56,502 nucleotides of DNA from UBA2645 sp044360285 (GTDB lineage: Bacteria; Pseudomonadota; Alphaproteobacteria; Rickettsiales; UBA1997). The notes below the pieces were generated by a model, which saw nothing but the letters and a program-made list of their open reading frames with translations, was not told where the DNA came from and ran no database searches. The position numbers were made by a program, and so were the translations under genes. The stretch is taken from positions 1 through 56,502 of the forward strand of contig JBIKKP010000004.1 of assembly GCA_044360285.1 (NCBI GenBank), read 5' to 3'. Numbering within the stretch: position 1 is the stretch's first letter; each line of letters starts with the position of its first letter. Positions 43,278 through 52,216 of this stretch are shown here, piece after piece.

Positions 43278-44543
43278 GTGACAAAAAAATCAATTGCAGT
43301 TATTGGCTCAGGAATCTCTGGCCTTTCTGCTGCCTACTTTCTTGCTGATAAATATCGCGTAAAACTTTTTGAGAAAAACGACTATCTTGGTGGCCATTCC
43401 AACACGGTTGTTGTTGATTATGACGGAAAAAAAATCGCTGTTGATACCGGTTTTATTGTCTTCAACCACCAAACTTATCCCAATCTAAAAAAGTTTTTTG
43501 AGCTGCTCAACGTCAAGTGTGACAAAAGCAATATGTCCTTTGCCGCAAAGATTGACGGCGGGCGTTTTGAATATGCGGGAACAAATTTATCGACAGTTTT
43601 TGCGCAACTAAAAAACGCGCTAAATCCAAAATTTTGGCTGATGTTAAGCAACATCGTCACCTTCAACAAAAAGGCGAAAGACGTTTTGGAAAAGCCTTTC
43701 GAAGCCTCCTACAGCTTGGGCCACTTTCTTGATGATTTGGGCATGGGCGATTACTTCAGAAAATTTTATCTGCTGCCAATGTCGGGCGCAATTTGGAGTT
43801 GTCCGATTGAAGTTATGCTGGCTTATCCAGCACAAAGTTTTGTGCGTTTTTTTCAAAATCACGGATTGCTCAGCGTTTCAAATCAGCCGCAGTGGTACAC
43901 GGTAAATGGTGGATCGGTGGAATATGTAAAAAAGATCGCCGCTAAGCTATCGGACAGCGTCAGCCTTAATGACGAAGTGATTTCTGTTGTTAGACTTGCT
44001 GATGGAATTTTGGTGAAATCAGCGAAAGGCGAAGAAGTTTTTGATTCAGTTTTATTTGCCACTCACGGCGATTTGGTTTTGAAAATTATGAGCAATCCAA
44101 ATCAAGAAGAGCGCAGAATTTTCTCTAATTTTTCTTATCAAAAAAACTTGGCAGTTCTGCATCGCGATTCATCGTTAATGCCAGTTGCCAAGAGGGCTTG
44201 GGCAAGTTGGGTTTATTCAAAAAACGAAAAAGAATCCAATCAAATTTCAGTCACTTACTGGATGAATAATTTGCAAAATATCGACAAAAATTTTCCGCTT
44301 TTTGTGACGCTAAATCCTAATGAAAAAATCGCCGAAGATAAGGTTTTTGCGCGTTTTGTTTATGACCATCCAATCTTTGATTCCAAGGCAGTTGCGGCGC
44401 AAAGCGAAATTAAAAAAGTTCAGGGATTGGATCGAATTTATTTCTGTGGCGCTTATCAAAAATATGGATTTCACGAAGATGGAATTTCTTCAGCAATTGC
44501 GGCGATGAATTTGCTAGATGTTTGGGCGCCATGGCAAAAATAG
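43278..44543 (+). CDS. FAD-dependent amine-oxidase-like oxidoreductase (COG2907 type)
   Basis: Starts with GTG at 43278. The 421 residues open with the FAD-binding motif SIAVIGSGISGLSAAYFLADKY and the continuation LFEKNDYLGGHSNTV. The C-terminal FAD contact is DRIYFCGAYQKYGFHEDGISSAIAA. Related proteins neighbour DUF1365 and Cfa in many genomes and have been implicated in fatty-acid desaturation or furan fatty acid chemistry. It follows the SDR by 4 bases and overlaps the DUF1365 start by 13. Confidence 0.9.
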   Translation: MTKKSIAVIGSGISGLSAAYFLADKYRVKLFEKNDYLGGHSNTVVVDYDGKKIAVDTGFIVFNHQTYPNLKKFFELLNVKCDKSNMSFAAKIDGGRFEYAGTNLSTVFAQLKNALNPKFWLMLSNIVTFNKKAKDVLEKPFEASYSLGHFLDDLGMGDYFRKFYLLPMSGAIWSCPIEVMLAYPAQSFVRFFQNHGLLSVSNQPQWYTVNGGSVEYVKKIAAKLSDSVSLNDEVISVVRLADGILVKSAKGEEVFDSVLFATHGDLVLKIMSNPNQEERRIFSNFSYQKNLAVLHRDSSLMPVAKRAWASWVYSKNEKESNQISVTYWMNNLQNIDKNFPLFVTLNPNEKIAEDKVFARFVYDHPIFDSKAVAAQSEIKKVQGLDRIYFCGAYQKYGFHEDGISSAIAAMNLLDVWAPWQK

Positions 44544-45310
44544 ATAACTTCTCTCTTTGCCTTGCCAAAGTCTGGCACAAGCGGCTTAAGCCTTCGATAA
44601 ATTCTTTTTCTTATCGCGTTTTTTATCTTTGTTTTGACGTCGCAAAAATTGCAGAAATTCGCTCAAAATTTTTGTCGTTGAATCGTTTCAATCTTTTTAG
44701 TTTTTACGAAAAAGATCACGGAAAGCGTGATGGCTCTGGTTTGGAAGTGTGGATAAGAAAAATTTTGGCACAGCATGATTTGAACGATTCCACAAAAAGA
44801 ATTTTTTTATTCGCTCACCCAAGAGTTCTTGGATATGTCTTCAACCCAGTTAGCTTCTGGTTTTGTCTTGATGCTAAAGAAAATTTAATCGCGGTTTTAT
44901 GCGAGGTAAACAACACCTTTGGCGAAAATCACAACTATCTGGTTTTTAATCGCAACCACTCGCCAATTCAGCCAAATCAATGGCTTGAGGCGGAAAAAGA
45001 GTTTCACGTCTCGCCGTTTTTTGAAGTGAGGGGTAGCTATAAATTCCGTTTCATTTTCAACGAAAAACAAGTTGCAGCCTGGATTGATTATCTTTTGGAA
45101 GATCAGCAAAAAAATCTTCTAACCAGTGTGATTTGCCGCCAAGTTAAGCCTTCAAATTCCAAACTTTTGCTGCAGTTTTTTACAATTCCTTTGATGACTT
45201 TGAAGGTTGTTTTTTTGATTCACTATCAAGCCTTGAAGCTGGTTCTTAAAAAGAATAAATACATCGCAAAACCTAAACAAAAATCCATTCAACTTACTTT
45301 AATTAAATGA
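44531..45310 (+). CDS. DUF1365 family protein
   Basis: The start is taken at ATG 44531 (MAKIDNFSLCLAKVWHKRLKP); the open frame also includes a TTG three codons earlier. The 259 residues contain the DUF1365 landmarks WHKRLKPSINSFSYRVFYLCFD, RVLGYVFNPVSFWFC, VLCEVNNTFGENHNY, FHVSPFFEVRGSYKFRF, and a C-terminal hydrophobic helix. The biochemical role is unsettled; the invariant partnership with Cfa and the flavin oxidoreductase implies phospholipid acyl-chain modification. It overlaps cfa by 4 bases. Confidence 0.92.
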   Translation: MAKIDNFSLCLAKVWHKRLKPSINSFSYRVFYLCFDVAKIAEIRSKFLSLNRFNLFSFYEKDHGKRDGSGLEVWIRKILAQHDLNDSTKRIFLFAHPRVLGYVFNPVSFWFCLDAKENLIAVLCEVNNTFGENHNYLVFNRNHSPIQPNQWLEAEKEFHVSPFFEVRGSYKFRFIFNEKQVAAWIDYLLEDQQKNLLTSVICRQVKPSNSKLLLQFFTIPLMTLKVVFLIHYQALKLVLKKNKYIAKPKQKSIQLTLIK

Positions 45311-46464
45311 AAAATTACGATCTAATCTGGCAAGCCTTGGAAAGTGCAACGCACGGCTCTTTAAAATTATTTTTGCCAAATGGCGAAGTGAAATTTTTTG
45401 CCGGAAAAAATCCTGGACCAGATGCTGATATAAAAATTTTTGATGATCGCCTGATTGATTTAGTGATCTCTGGCGGCGATGTGGCCTTTGGCGAAAGCTA
45501 CATGGAAAAATTGTGGGACAGCGAAGACCTCGCTCAACTTTTAACCTTCTTAACCATTAATTCTCATGCACTGGAAGAGTTTTTCCATGCTAAGAAATTC
45601 AAGGCTTTGCTGCTTTTTTTGAAAAGTTTTTTTAGCAAAAATACCAAACGCGGCAGCAAAAAAAACATTCAATCGCACTATGACCTTGGTAACGATTTCT
45701 ACAGCCTTTGGCTTGACGAAACCATGACTTATTCCAGCGCACTTTTTGCTGGAAAAAATTTATCACTCGCTGACGCGCAAAGACAAAAATATCAAAACAT
45801 TCTTGAGAAACTTAACCCAGGAAATGTTTTAGAAATTGGTTGCGGTTGGGGAGGTTTTGCGGCTGAGGCAGCTCTTGGCGGCAGAAGCGTCACTTGTCTG
45901 ACCATCTCGCCAAAACAACACGAATTTGCCTTAAGTCGTTTGCAAAAAGCTGGGCTTGCGAATTTGTTAAAAATCAAACTGCAAGATTATCGCAACGAAA
46001 AAGAAATTTACGAAAACGTGGTTTCAATTGAGATGTTTGAGGCGGTTGGAAAAGAGTATTGGAAAAGATATTTTGAAGTGTTGCGTGATGTTTTGAAGCC
46101 AGGCGGAAAGGCGGTTTTGCAAATTATTACCATCGATGAACAAGTTTTTTGTGACTACAAAAATCGCGTCGATTTCATTCAAAAGCATATTTTCCCAGGC
46201 GGCGTATTGCCTTCAAAAACAATCATTCAAGACCTTGCCACCAAACATGGTTTTGAGGTAAAAAGTCAGTTAGATTTTGGTCTTGATTACGCCAAAACTC
46301 TGGCGCTGTGGCTTGAGCGTTTTGACAACAAAATTAACGAAATAAAAAATTTAGGATTTGGCGAAGAATTTATTCGCAAGTGGCGCTTTTACCTGTGTTA
46401 TTGTATTGCGGGCTTTAACGCTAAACGAACTGACGTTGTGCAATTTGAGTTAAAAAAATCATGA
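45307..46464 (+). CDS. cfa: Cyclopropane-fatty-acyl-phospholipid synthase family protein
   Basis: A SAM-dependent methylation of unsaturated phospholipid acyl chains at the membrane. In the 385 residues an N-terminal lipid-binding region is followed by the catalytic domain. IQSHYDLGNDFYSLWLDETMTYSSALF is the family hallmark, motif I VLEIGCGWGG lies at 174-183, and VSIEMFEAVGKEYWKRYF and YCIAGFNAKRTDVVQFEL come later. It is coupled by 4-base overlaps to both neighbours. Within this cluster it may make cyclopropane or other methylated fatty acids in response to stress. Confidence 0.95.
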   Translation: MKNYDLIWQALESATHGSLKLFLPNGEVKFFAGKNPGPDADIKIFDDRLIDLVISGGDVAFGESYMEKLWDSEDLAQLLTFLTINSHALEEFFHAKKFKALLLFLKSFFSKNTKRGSKKNIQSHYDLGNDFYSLWLDETMTYSSALFAGKNLSLADAQRQKYQNILEKLNPGNVLEIGCGWGGFAAEAALGGRSVTCLTISPKQHEFALSRLQKAGLANLLKIKLQDYRNEKEIYENVVSIEMFEAVGKEYWKRYFEVLRDVLKPGGKAVLQIITIDEQVFCDYKNRVDFIQKHIFPGGVLPSKTIIQDLATKHGFEVKSQLDFGLDYAKTLALWLERFDNKINEIKNLGFGEEFIRKWRFYLCYCIAGFNAKRTDVVQFELKKS

Positions 46465-46991
46465 AACGCCAAGCCTTCAGCTTTTTTGCCGCAGCATTTT
46501 TCTCTATTTTTCCCGCCAATTTTTCTGGCGCAGAAATTCCTTCGTCAGTGCAAAAAGTTTTCGCCAAACCTTCCGAGATTGGCGCAGCTGAGTTGAGATT
46601 TGTTGGAATGAAAGTTTACGACATTGCGCTTTGGTCGTCAGATAGTGAATTTTCCTACAAAAAACCCTTCGCAATTCAAATAAAATATAACATGAATTTC
46701 GACAGAGAAGACTTAGCAAAGCGCTCTGTTGTTGAAATCAAGAAGCTGCACGAATTAACCAAAGAAGAAGAAAAAAACTATCAAGAACAACTGCTAAAAA
46801 TTTTTCATTCGGTTAAAAAAGGTGACGAAAAACTGGCGGTTTTTACGCCAAGTAAAGGCGTTTTAATGATGTATAATGGGCAAAAAGTTGGTGAAATTTC
46901 TGACTTAAAATTAGCCAGACTTTTTGTAGATATTTGGCTGAACTTGCGCGGCTCTTATCCAGAAATTAGCAAAAAAATTCTTGGTTTGTGA
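46461..46991 (+). CDS. Chalcone isomerase-like periplasmic protein
   Basis: A 176-residue protein with a signal peptide (RQAFSFFAAAFFSIFPANFSGA). The domain reads IGAAELRFVGMKVYDIALWSSDSEFSYKKPFAIQIKYNMNFDREDLAKRSVVEIKKL, then FTPSKGVLMMYNGQKVGEISD and IWLNLRGSYPEISKKILGL, fitting the bacterial chalcone-isomerase-like family. The fold binds fatty acids in plants. It overlaps cfa and the MFS gene by 4 bases each. Confidence 0.87.
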   Translation: MKRQAFSFFAAAFFSIFPANFSGAEIPSSVQKVFAKPSEIGAAELRFVGMKVYDIALWSSDSEFSYKKPFAIQIKYNMNFDREDLAKRSVVEIKKLHELTKEEEKNYQEQLLKIFHSVKKGDEKLAVFTPSKGVLMMYNGQKVGEISDLKLARLFVDIWLNLRGSYPEISKKILGL

Positions 46992-48280
46992 AAAGAAAAA
47001 ACACCTCGCTGCAATTTTCTTTTCTGTCTTTTTTAGCGCTGCCTTTGGCTTTTGTTGGCATTCCAATTTACCTCAACATTGCCGATTTTTATGCGCGAAG
47101 TTTTGGTTTAAATTTGGCTTTGATTGGAATTCTTTTAGCTGCAATTCGAACAATTGATGCAATCTATGACCCGCTGATTGGGCCGCTCTGCGACAAGTTA
47201 GCGCAAAAAAACTTCAGTCGTAAAAATATAGTTCGTCTGGCGTGCCTTTTGCTTTCGTTGTCTTTTTTCTTCGTTTTTAACCCGCCGCAAAATTTGGGGC
47301 AGGGTGCGGCAATAATTTGGTTTTTTGTCTCGCTGGCTTTGACTTATTTTTTCTTCAGCCTGGCGGTCATAAACTTCGAATCAATCATTGCGCTTGCTGC
47401 CAAAAGCGACAAAGAAAGGCTCAAAATTAATTCGCTCAAAGAATCTTTTGGAATTGTTGGAATGATTTTGGCCTTCGCCATTCCAGCGATTTTAACCAAT
47501 TTTTTTGCACTTAATCAAAAGTCGGCATATTTCGCTTTAAGCCTGATTTTTGCATTTCTCATACTGATTGCTGTTGGTGTTTTTTTTAGAAAAGTGAGCG
47601 TTGAAGAAATTCATTCGACCTCAAAAAAACTCTTCTTCGAAACTGTTGGGTCAGTTTTTAAAGACAAAAAATTCCTCGCGCTTCTAGCAATTTTTCTAAT
47701 CAACGGAGTCGCTGTCAGCCTGCCTGCAGCCAATCTTAATTTTTATGTTCGCGACGTTTTAGGACGCGAAAAAGAGCTTGGTTGGTTTTTAGCAATTTAT
47801 TTTCTTTGCGCTTGCTGCTTCATGCCTTTTTGGAGTTTTGTTTCGCTAAGAATTGGCTTGGTGAAAACGTGGATTTTATCAATTGCTGGATCATTTTTGA
47901 CTTTTTCTTTCGCCTATTTTCTTGACCAAGAAAGTGCGCGATATTTTTACCTGATATGTTTTCTCTCTGGCTTTTTTCTTGGCCCCGACCTCATTTCGCC
48001 ACCAACTCTTTTGGCCAGAATTACCGCGCAAAATAAATCTCTAACCTCGTCTTATTTTGCGTTGTGGAATTTTGTGACAAAAATAAGTTTGATGATTGCT
48101 GCGTCGGGAAGCCTTGTGGCCCTTGGGTTTTTTGGCTATGCGCCAGGAAAAACATCTGACATTTCTTCACTTGCAATGGTCTCATTCTTTTATGCTTTGC
48201 TTCCTTGCTTTATTAAGCTGGCAACGATCTTTTCTTTAATCTTTTTCACAAAAAAATTTCCCTCAAATGAAAATAACTAA
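46988..48280 (+). CDS. MFS transporter
   Basis: A 430-residue, 12-helix inner-membrane transporter. The early motif IRTIDAIYDPLIGPLCDKLAQ resembles the loop of the GPH/MFS_2 group (melibiose carrier-like). Lipid-cluster relatives are annotated only as MFS, and the substrate is unknown. It is tightly embedded between the chalcone-isomerase-like gene and the DUF3833 gene, whose start lies 14 bases inside its 3' end. Confidence 0.88.
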   Translation: MKRKNTSLQFSFLSFLALPLAFVGIPIYLNIADFYARSFGLNLALIGILLAAIRTIDAIYDPLIGPLCDKLAQKNFSRKNIVRLACLLLSLSFFFVFNPPQNLGQGAAIIWFFVSLALTYFFFSLAVINFESIIALAAKSDKERLKINSLKESFGIVGMILAFAIPAILTNFFALNQKSAYFALSLIFAFLILIAVGVFFRKVSVEEIHSTSKKLFFETVGSVFKDKKFLALLAIFLINGVAVSLPAANLNFYVRDVLGREKELGWFLAIYFLCACCFMPFWSFVSLRIGLVKTWILSIAGSFLTFSFAYFLDQESARYFYLICFLSGFFLGPDLISPPTLLARITAQNKSLTSSYFALWNFVTKISLMIAASGSLVALGFFGYAPGKTSDISSLAMVSFFYALLPCFIKLATIFSLIFFTKKFPSNENN

Positions 48281-48800
48281 AACTTTAATAAGCCTTATGA
48301 CACTTGGATTTATCTTTGGTTGCACTTCATCAATTGACCCTAAAATCTATACAAAAAATTCTCCGAAATTTGACATCAGGTCTTACTTAAACGGACCTCT
48401 AGAAGCTCACGGAATTTTGCAAAATCGCAGTGGCGAAGTGATTAAAACTTTTAGCGTAAAAATGGTTGGCTCTTGGGTTGGAAATGATGGAGTTTTGAAA
48501 GAAGATTTTGTTTTCTCTGATGGAAAAACTGACCAAAGAACTTGGGAAATTAAAGTTTTAGACGACAATAATTTTACCGCCAAAGCCCATGATACCGTAG
48601 GCTCAGCGAAGGGTTTGCAATATGGCAACGCCATGAAAATGAACTATGTTTTGAAGATCGATGTCGATGGAAAAAAATATGATATTTCTTTGGTTGATTG
48701 GATTTATCTCGTTGATGAAAAAACCGCGATCAACGTTTCGGCAATGACCAAATTTGGCTTTCGTGTTGGCACTTTGACCATCTCGTTTAAGAAGCTTTAG
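48267..48800 (+). CDS. DUF3833-family lipoprotein
   Basis: A 177-residue lipoprotein with Cys19 as acylation site (TLGFIFGC). The DUF3833 domain fills the rest: FDIRSYLNGPLEAHGILQNRSGEVIKTFSVKMVGSW, FSDGKTDQRTWEIKVLDDNNFTAKAHDTVGSAKGLQYGNAMKMNYVL and WIYLVDEKTAINVSAMTKFGFRVG. It is the last gene of the cfa cluster, its usual location. It is a clear paralogue of 7379-8110, without that gene's charged tail. Confidence 0.9.
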   Translation: MKITKTLISLMTLGFIFGCTSSIDPKIYTKNSPKFDIRSYLNGPLEAHGILQNRSGEVIKTFSVKMVGSWVGNDGVLKEDFVFSDGKTDQRTWEIKVLDDNNFTAKAHDTVGSAKGLQYGNAMKMNYVLKIDVDGKKYDISLVDWIYLVDEKTAINVSAMTKFGFRVGTLTISFKKL

Positions 48801-48823
48801 GGTGAGCTAATTGGTTAAAAATT

Positions 48824-48953
48824 TCACCCTCACCCCAGCCCTCTCCCCTCAAGGGAGAGGGAGTTTCAATCGAGTTTTATTTAACTTCAAAGTTTTACAA
48901 AAACTCGATAAAGCCCCCTCTCCCTTGAGGGGAGAGGGCTGGGGTGAGGGTGA
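48824..48953. repeat. Near-perfect 130-bp inverted repeat
   Basis: Two 38-bp arms (48824-48861 and 48916-48953) are exact reverse complements. Inside, a second 10-bp stem ATCGAGTTTT/AAAACTCGAT (48869-48878 and 48900-48909) continues the hairpin, so almost the whole element can fold on itself. Each arm also holds its own palindrome (CCCTCTCCC/GGGAGAGGG). It sits between the DUF3833 stop and the Old Yellow Enzyme start, and is GC-rich in an AT-rich neighbourhood. It could terminate transcription in either direction. The 74-codon frame across it is not a gene. Confidence 0.9.
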
Positions 48954-49009
48954 TTGTTTATCCAACCAAGCAAATTACCAAACTTTAAATAACCCTATTT
49001 CCACAATTT

Positions 49010-50104
49010 ATGACCAGCATTCTCGATCCAATTAAATTCGGCGCAATTGAAGCAAAAAACCGCATCGTCATGGCGCCACTAACTCGCATGAGAAGTAAAC
49101 AGCCGGGCAACATTCCTTACGAATTAAACGCCACATATTACGCTCAGCGCGCTTCGGCTGGTTTAATTATTTCTGAAGCAACGCAAGTTTCCAAACAAGG
49201 GCAGGGCTATCCGGCAACTCCAGGAATTTATTCCGCAGAACAAGTTGAAGGTTGGAAGCTTGTCACCAAAGCAGTTCACGACGCTGGAGGAAAAATTATT
49301 CTACAACTTTGGCACGTTGGCAGAATTTCACATTCTTCGCACCAACCAAACGCAGCCTTGCCAGTTGCGCCTTCAGCCATCAAACCATCTGGAAAAACTT
49401 TTACCGCCAATTGGAAACAAGAAGATTTTGAAACTCCGCGCGCTTTGGAATTAGACGAAATTTCAGCGATTATTTCTGATTTCAAAAAAGCCGCGCAAAA
49501 CGCTAAAGAAGCGGGTTTTGACGGTGTTGAGGTTCACGGCGCCAATGGCTATTTAATCGATCAATTTTTGCAGGATGGATCAAACCACCGCAGCGACAAT
49601 TACGGCGGCTCAATTGAAAATCGTTCGCGCTTTTTGCTCGAAGTGGTTGACGAAGTTGTAAAGGTCTGGGGAGCCGATTTTGTTGGCGTGCGCCTGTCGC
49701 CTTACGGAACTTTTAACGACATGAAAGACAGCGATCCAATTGCGCTTTTTTCTTATGTTTTAGAGCAGCTAAGCCAAAGAAAAATTGCTTTTGTTGATTT
49801 GATTGAACCGCGAGCAACCGAGGCTGGCGGCAAAGACAGCAACATTGAAAGTGCGCCAGATACTGCAGAAATTTTCGGCAAAAAATTCTCGGGAAAGCTA
49901 ATTTCTGCTGGCGGCTATAACGCTGAAAGTGCGAAAGAAGCGGTTTTACAAGGCAAAGCTGATGCAGTTGCTTTCGGTCGCTATTTCATTTCAACGCCAG
50001 ATTTGCCAAAAAGAATTGAGCTTGGTGTTGCCTTCAACAAATACGATCGCAGCACTTTTTACGGCGGCGCGCAGAAGGGTTATACTGACTATCCAACTCT
50101 TTAG
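49010..50104 (+). CDS. Old Yellow Enzyme family alkene reductase
   Basis: An FMN-dependent ene-reductase acting on alpha,beta-unsaturated carbonyls with NADPH. The 364 residues begin DPIKFGAIEAKNRIVMAPLTRMRS. The substrate-binding pair His176 and Asn179 and the proton donor Tyr181 lie in EVHGANGYLIDQFL, followed by NHRSDNYGGSIENR. The C-terminal VAFGRYFISTPDLPKRI is the FMN phosphate region. Likely role is detoxification of electrophiles, consistent with the oxidative-stress flavour of the preceding cluster. Converges with the TIGR01777 gene (4-base overlap). Confidence 0.95.
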   Translation: MTSILDPIKFGAIEAKNRIVMAPLTRMRSKQPGNIPYELNATYYAQRASAGLIISEATQVSKQGQGYPATPGIYSAEQVEGWKLVTKAVHDAGGKIILQLWHVGRISHSSHQPNAALPVAPSAIKPSGKTFTANWKQEDFETPRALELDEISAIISDFKKAAQNAKEAGFDGVEVHGANGYLIDQFLQDGSNHRSDNYGGSIENRSRFLLEVVDEVVKVWGADFVGVRLSPYGTFNDMKDSDPIALFSYVLEQLSQRKIAFVDLIEPRATEAGGKDSNIESAPDTAEIFGKKFSGKLISAGGYNAESAKEAVLQGKADAVAFGRYFISTPDLPKRIELGVAFNKYDRSTFYGGAQKGYTDYPTL

Positions 50105-50991
50105 CTAACCGCTTCGTCAATTGCTTGCGCAAGCTGGTCAAATTTGAATTTAAAGCCACTTTCCAAAAGAACGCGCGGATAAACTCTTTGTCCGCTAAGC
50201 AAAAGTTCGTCAGCCATTTTTTTGTAAACTAGCTTCATAACAAAAGCTGGAATCGTCATCAAACAAGGCCGGTTAAGCGACGCTGCAAGTTGTTTTGAGA
50301 ATTCCAAATTCGTTGTATCAAGTTGCGAGCAAAGATTTATTGCGCCGCGAAGGTCTTCGTTTTTGATGACGTGAAGAATTGCGCCAACCGCGTCTTCAAG
50401 ATGAATCCAGCTGATTGCTTGTTTTCCATTTCCAATTTTTCCGCCAAATCCCAGCTTAAATGGCAAAAGCATTTTTTTGATAATGCCGCCGTTTTTGCCA
50501 ATAACCACGCCGGTTCGCAGGATCACCAAACGAGTTTCATTTTCGGTTTTTTTCGCTGCTTTTTCCCAGTCCAAACAAAGTTTTTGAGAAAAAAGATTTT
50601 GTTTTGTTGGCGAAGTTTTTTCCTGAAAAATTTGTGTTGGCGATGTGCCATAATAACCAATCGCCGAGCCGCTGATAAAAAGGCTTGGAGCGCTTTTGGC
50701 GCCAATAATTTTCTCTGCTAAGACTTGAGTAATGTTGATTCTGCTGTCGTAAATTTTTTTCTTTTTGCCTTCACTCCAACGACAAGAAATTGGCTCGCCG
50801 CAAAGATTTATGACGATGTCATATTCAAATTCTTTTTGGTCTAAGTCGTTGATGTAGCTGATTTGATCGTGCCTGATAAGAGTTTTTTTTCTTGTCAAAA
50901 CGGTGATCTCGCAATTTTGCAAAAGCAGTTTTTCACAAAGTTTTAAGCCAATAAAGCCGGTTCCGCCGGTGATTAAAATTTTTTTTCTCAT
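50101..50991 (-). CDS. TIGR01777-family NAD-dependent epimerase/dehydratase
   Basis: A 296-residue extended SDR. KILITGGTGFIGLKLCEKLL is the dinucleotide motif. YDIVINLCGEPISCRWSEGKKKKIYDSRI and SGSAIGYYG follow, then the C-terminal DUF1731-type stretch RPCLMTIPAFVMKLVYKKMADELLLSGQRVYPRVLLESGFKFKF. This fits the YfcH/SulA-like subgroup, whose substrate is unknown. Minus strand, monocistronic in appearance. Confidence 0.92.
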   Translation of the reverse strand: MRKKILITGGTGFIGLKLCEKLLLQNCEITVLTRKKTLIRHDQISYINDLDQKEFEYDIVINLCGEPISCRWSEGKKKKIYDSRINITQVLAEKIIGAKSAPSLFISGSAIGYYGTSPTQIFQEKTSPTKQNLFSQKLCLDWEKAAKKTENETRLVILRTGVVIGKNGGIIKKMLLPFKLGFGGKIGNGKQAISWIHLEDAVGAILHVIKNEDLRGAINLCSQLDTTNLEFSKQLAASLNRPCLMTIPAFVMKLVYKKMADELLLSGQRVYPRVLLESGFKFKFDQLAQAIDEAVS

Positions 50992-51096
50992 TTTTTTGTT
51001 AGAGTTTTTGAATTCTGATTTTGCTTATTTGAGTTGTTGAAAAGTTTTTTCGAAACTCAAGAAGAAGCTTATTCATAACTTTAATGCGCTGCCAAA

Positions 51097-52206
51097 ATGT
51101 CATTAATTTACTTCGATAATAACGCCACAACCAGACTTGCACCTGAAGCTTTCGCCAAGATGAGTGAGATTTTTAAATTACCTCTGAGCGCTTCAGCCAC
51201 GCATATTCATGGGCAGTCAGCGATAAGTATTTTGGAAGAATCCAGGCGCAAAGTGAAACGCGTTTTTAACGCCGAAAATTACGAATTAATTTTTACTGGT
51301 GGAGCCAGTGAAGCCAACAACATGGCGCTTTTTGGCTGTGAAGCGGAAGTAATTTTTCTGTCACCACTTGAGCATGCATCAGTTTTTTATTGCCGCCCGA
51401 ATGACAAAAAATTTATTGAGTTTGGCGTTTTAAATAGCGGCTTGGTGGACATCGCCGACCTCGAAAAAAAGTTACAAAAACTTCAGCACAAAAATTTTCT
51501 CGTCACCGTTTGCTTGGCGAATAACGAAACTGGCGCAATCCAAAATGTGAAAGAAATTGCGCACTTAACTCATAAATTTGGCGGGCTGATTTTTAGCGAT
51601 GTGGTGCAGGCGGGAGGAAAAATAAAAATTGATCTCGCTAATCTTGATGTCGATTTCGCATCTTTTTCATCGCACAAAATGCGTGGTCCACAAGGTGTTG
51701 GAGCTTTATTTGTGAAAAAAGGCGTGAAAATAAATCCACTGATTCACGGCTCAAAACAAGAAAATTGTAAACGTGCCGGAACACACAACATTGCAGGAAT
51801 TGCTGGATTTGCTGAGGCTTGCGGTTTGATTGATGTTGAAAAATATGCGCAGATCAATTTGTTGCGCGAGCATTTGGAGAAATCTTTAAAAGCGATTGCC
51901 GGTGACGATGTTATATTTTTTGCAGACACCGTTGATCGTCTTCCAAATACAAGCTATATCGGACTTCGAGTCGGAGATAAAAAACAGCAGCTTGAAGATT
52001 TTACGCGTCATAAAATTTGTATCAGCGATGTCACTGGATGTTCTAATGGAAACAATGTTGGGTCAAATACATTGCAAGCGATGAAGGCTTGTGAGCAATA
52101 CACGCAAAATACAATTCGCGTCAGCCTTGGCGTGGAAAATACCAGAGCAGAAGTGGATAAATTCATCGAGGTTTGGAGCAATTTTTTTCGCGCTCAAAAC
52201 CAATAA
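51097..52206 (+). CDS. Cysteine desulfurase family protein, divergent active-site loop
   Basis: A PLP-dependent aminotransferase class V enzyme of 369 residues. YFDNNATTRLAP is the N-terminal motif, and His93 and NNETGAIQ (142-149) follow. The PLP Lys194 is in SSHKMRGPQG. The catalytic-loop Cys is Cys315 in DVTGCSNGNNVGSN, where IscS/NifS read SSGSACxS. The Cys is kept but its surroundings are unusual. No iscU or isc operon is next to it. Probable sulfur donor, possibly for tRNA thiolation rather than general Fe-S assembly (inference). Confidence 0.88.
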   Translation: MSLIYFDNNATTRLAPEAFAKMSEIFKLPLSASATHIHGQSAISILEESRRKVKRVFNAENYELIFTGGASEANNMALFGCEAEVIFLSPLEHASVFYCRPNDKKFIEFGVLNSGLVDIADLEKKLQKLQHKNFLVTVCLANNETGAIQNVKEIAHLTHKFGGLIFSDVVQAGGKIKIDLANLDVDFASFSSHKMRGPQGVGALFVKKGVKINPLIHGSKQENCKRAGTHNIAGIAGFAEACGLIDVEKYAQINLLREHLEKSLKAIAGDDVIFFADTVDRLPNTSYIGLRVGDKKQQLEDFTRHKICISDVTGCSNGNNVGSNTLQAMKACEQYTQNTIRVSLGVENTRAEVDKFIEVWSNFFRAQNQ

Positions 52207-52216
52207 GAAAAATCTA

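Noticed and set aside
48811..49035. 74-codon frame upstream of the ene-reductase
   Set aside because: It lies almost wholly on the 130-bp inverted repeat and overlaps the next gene.
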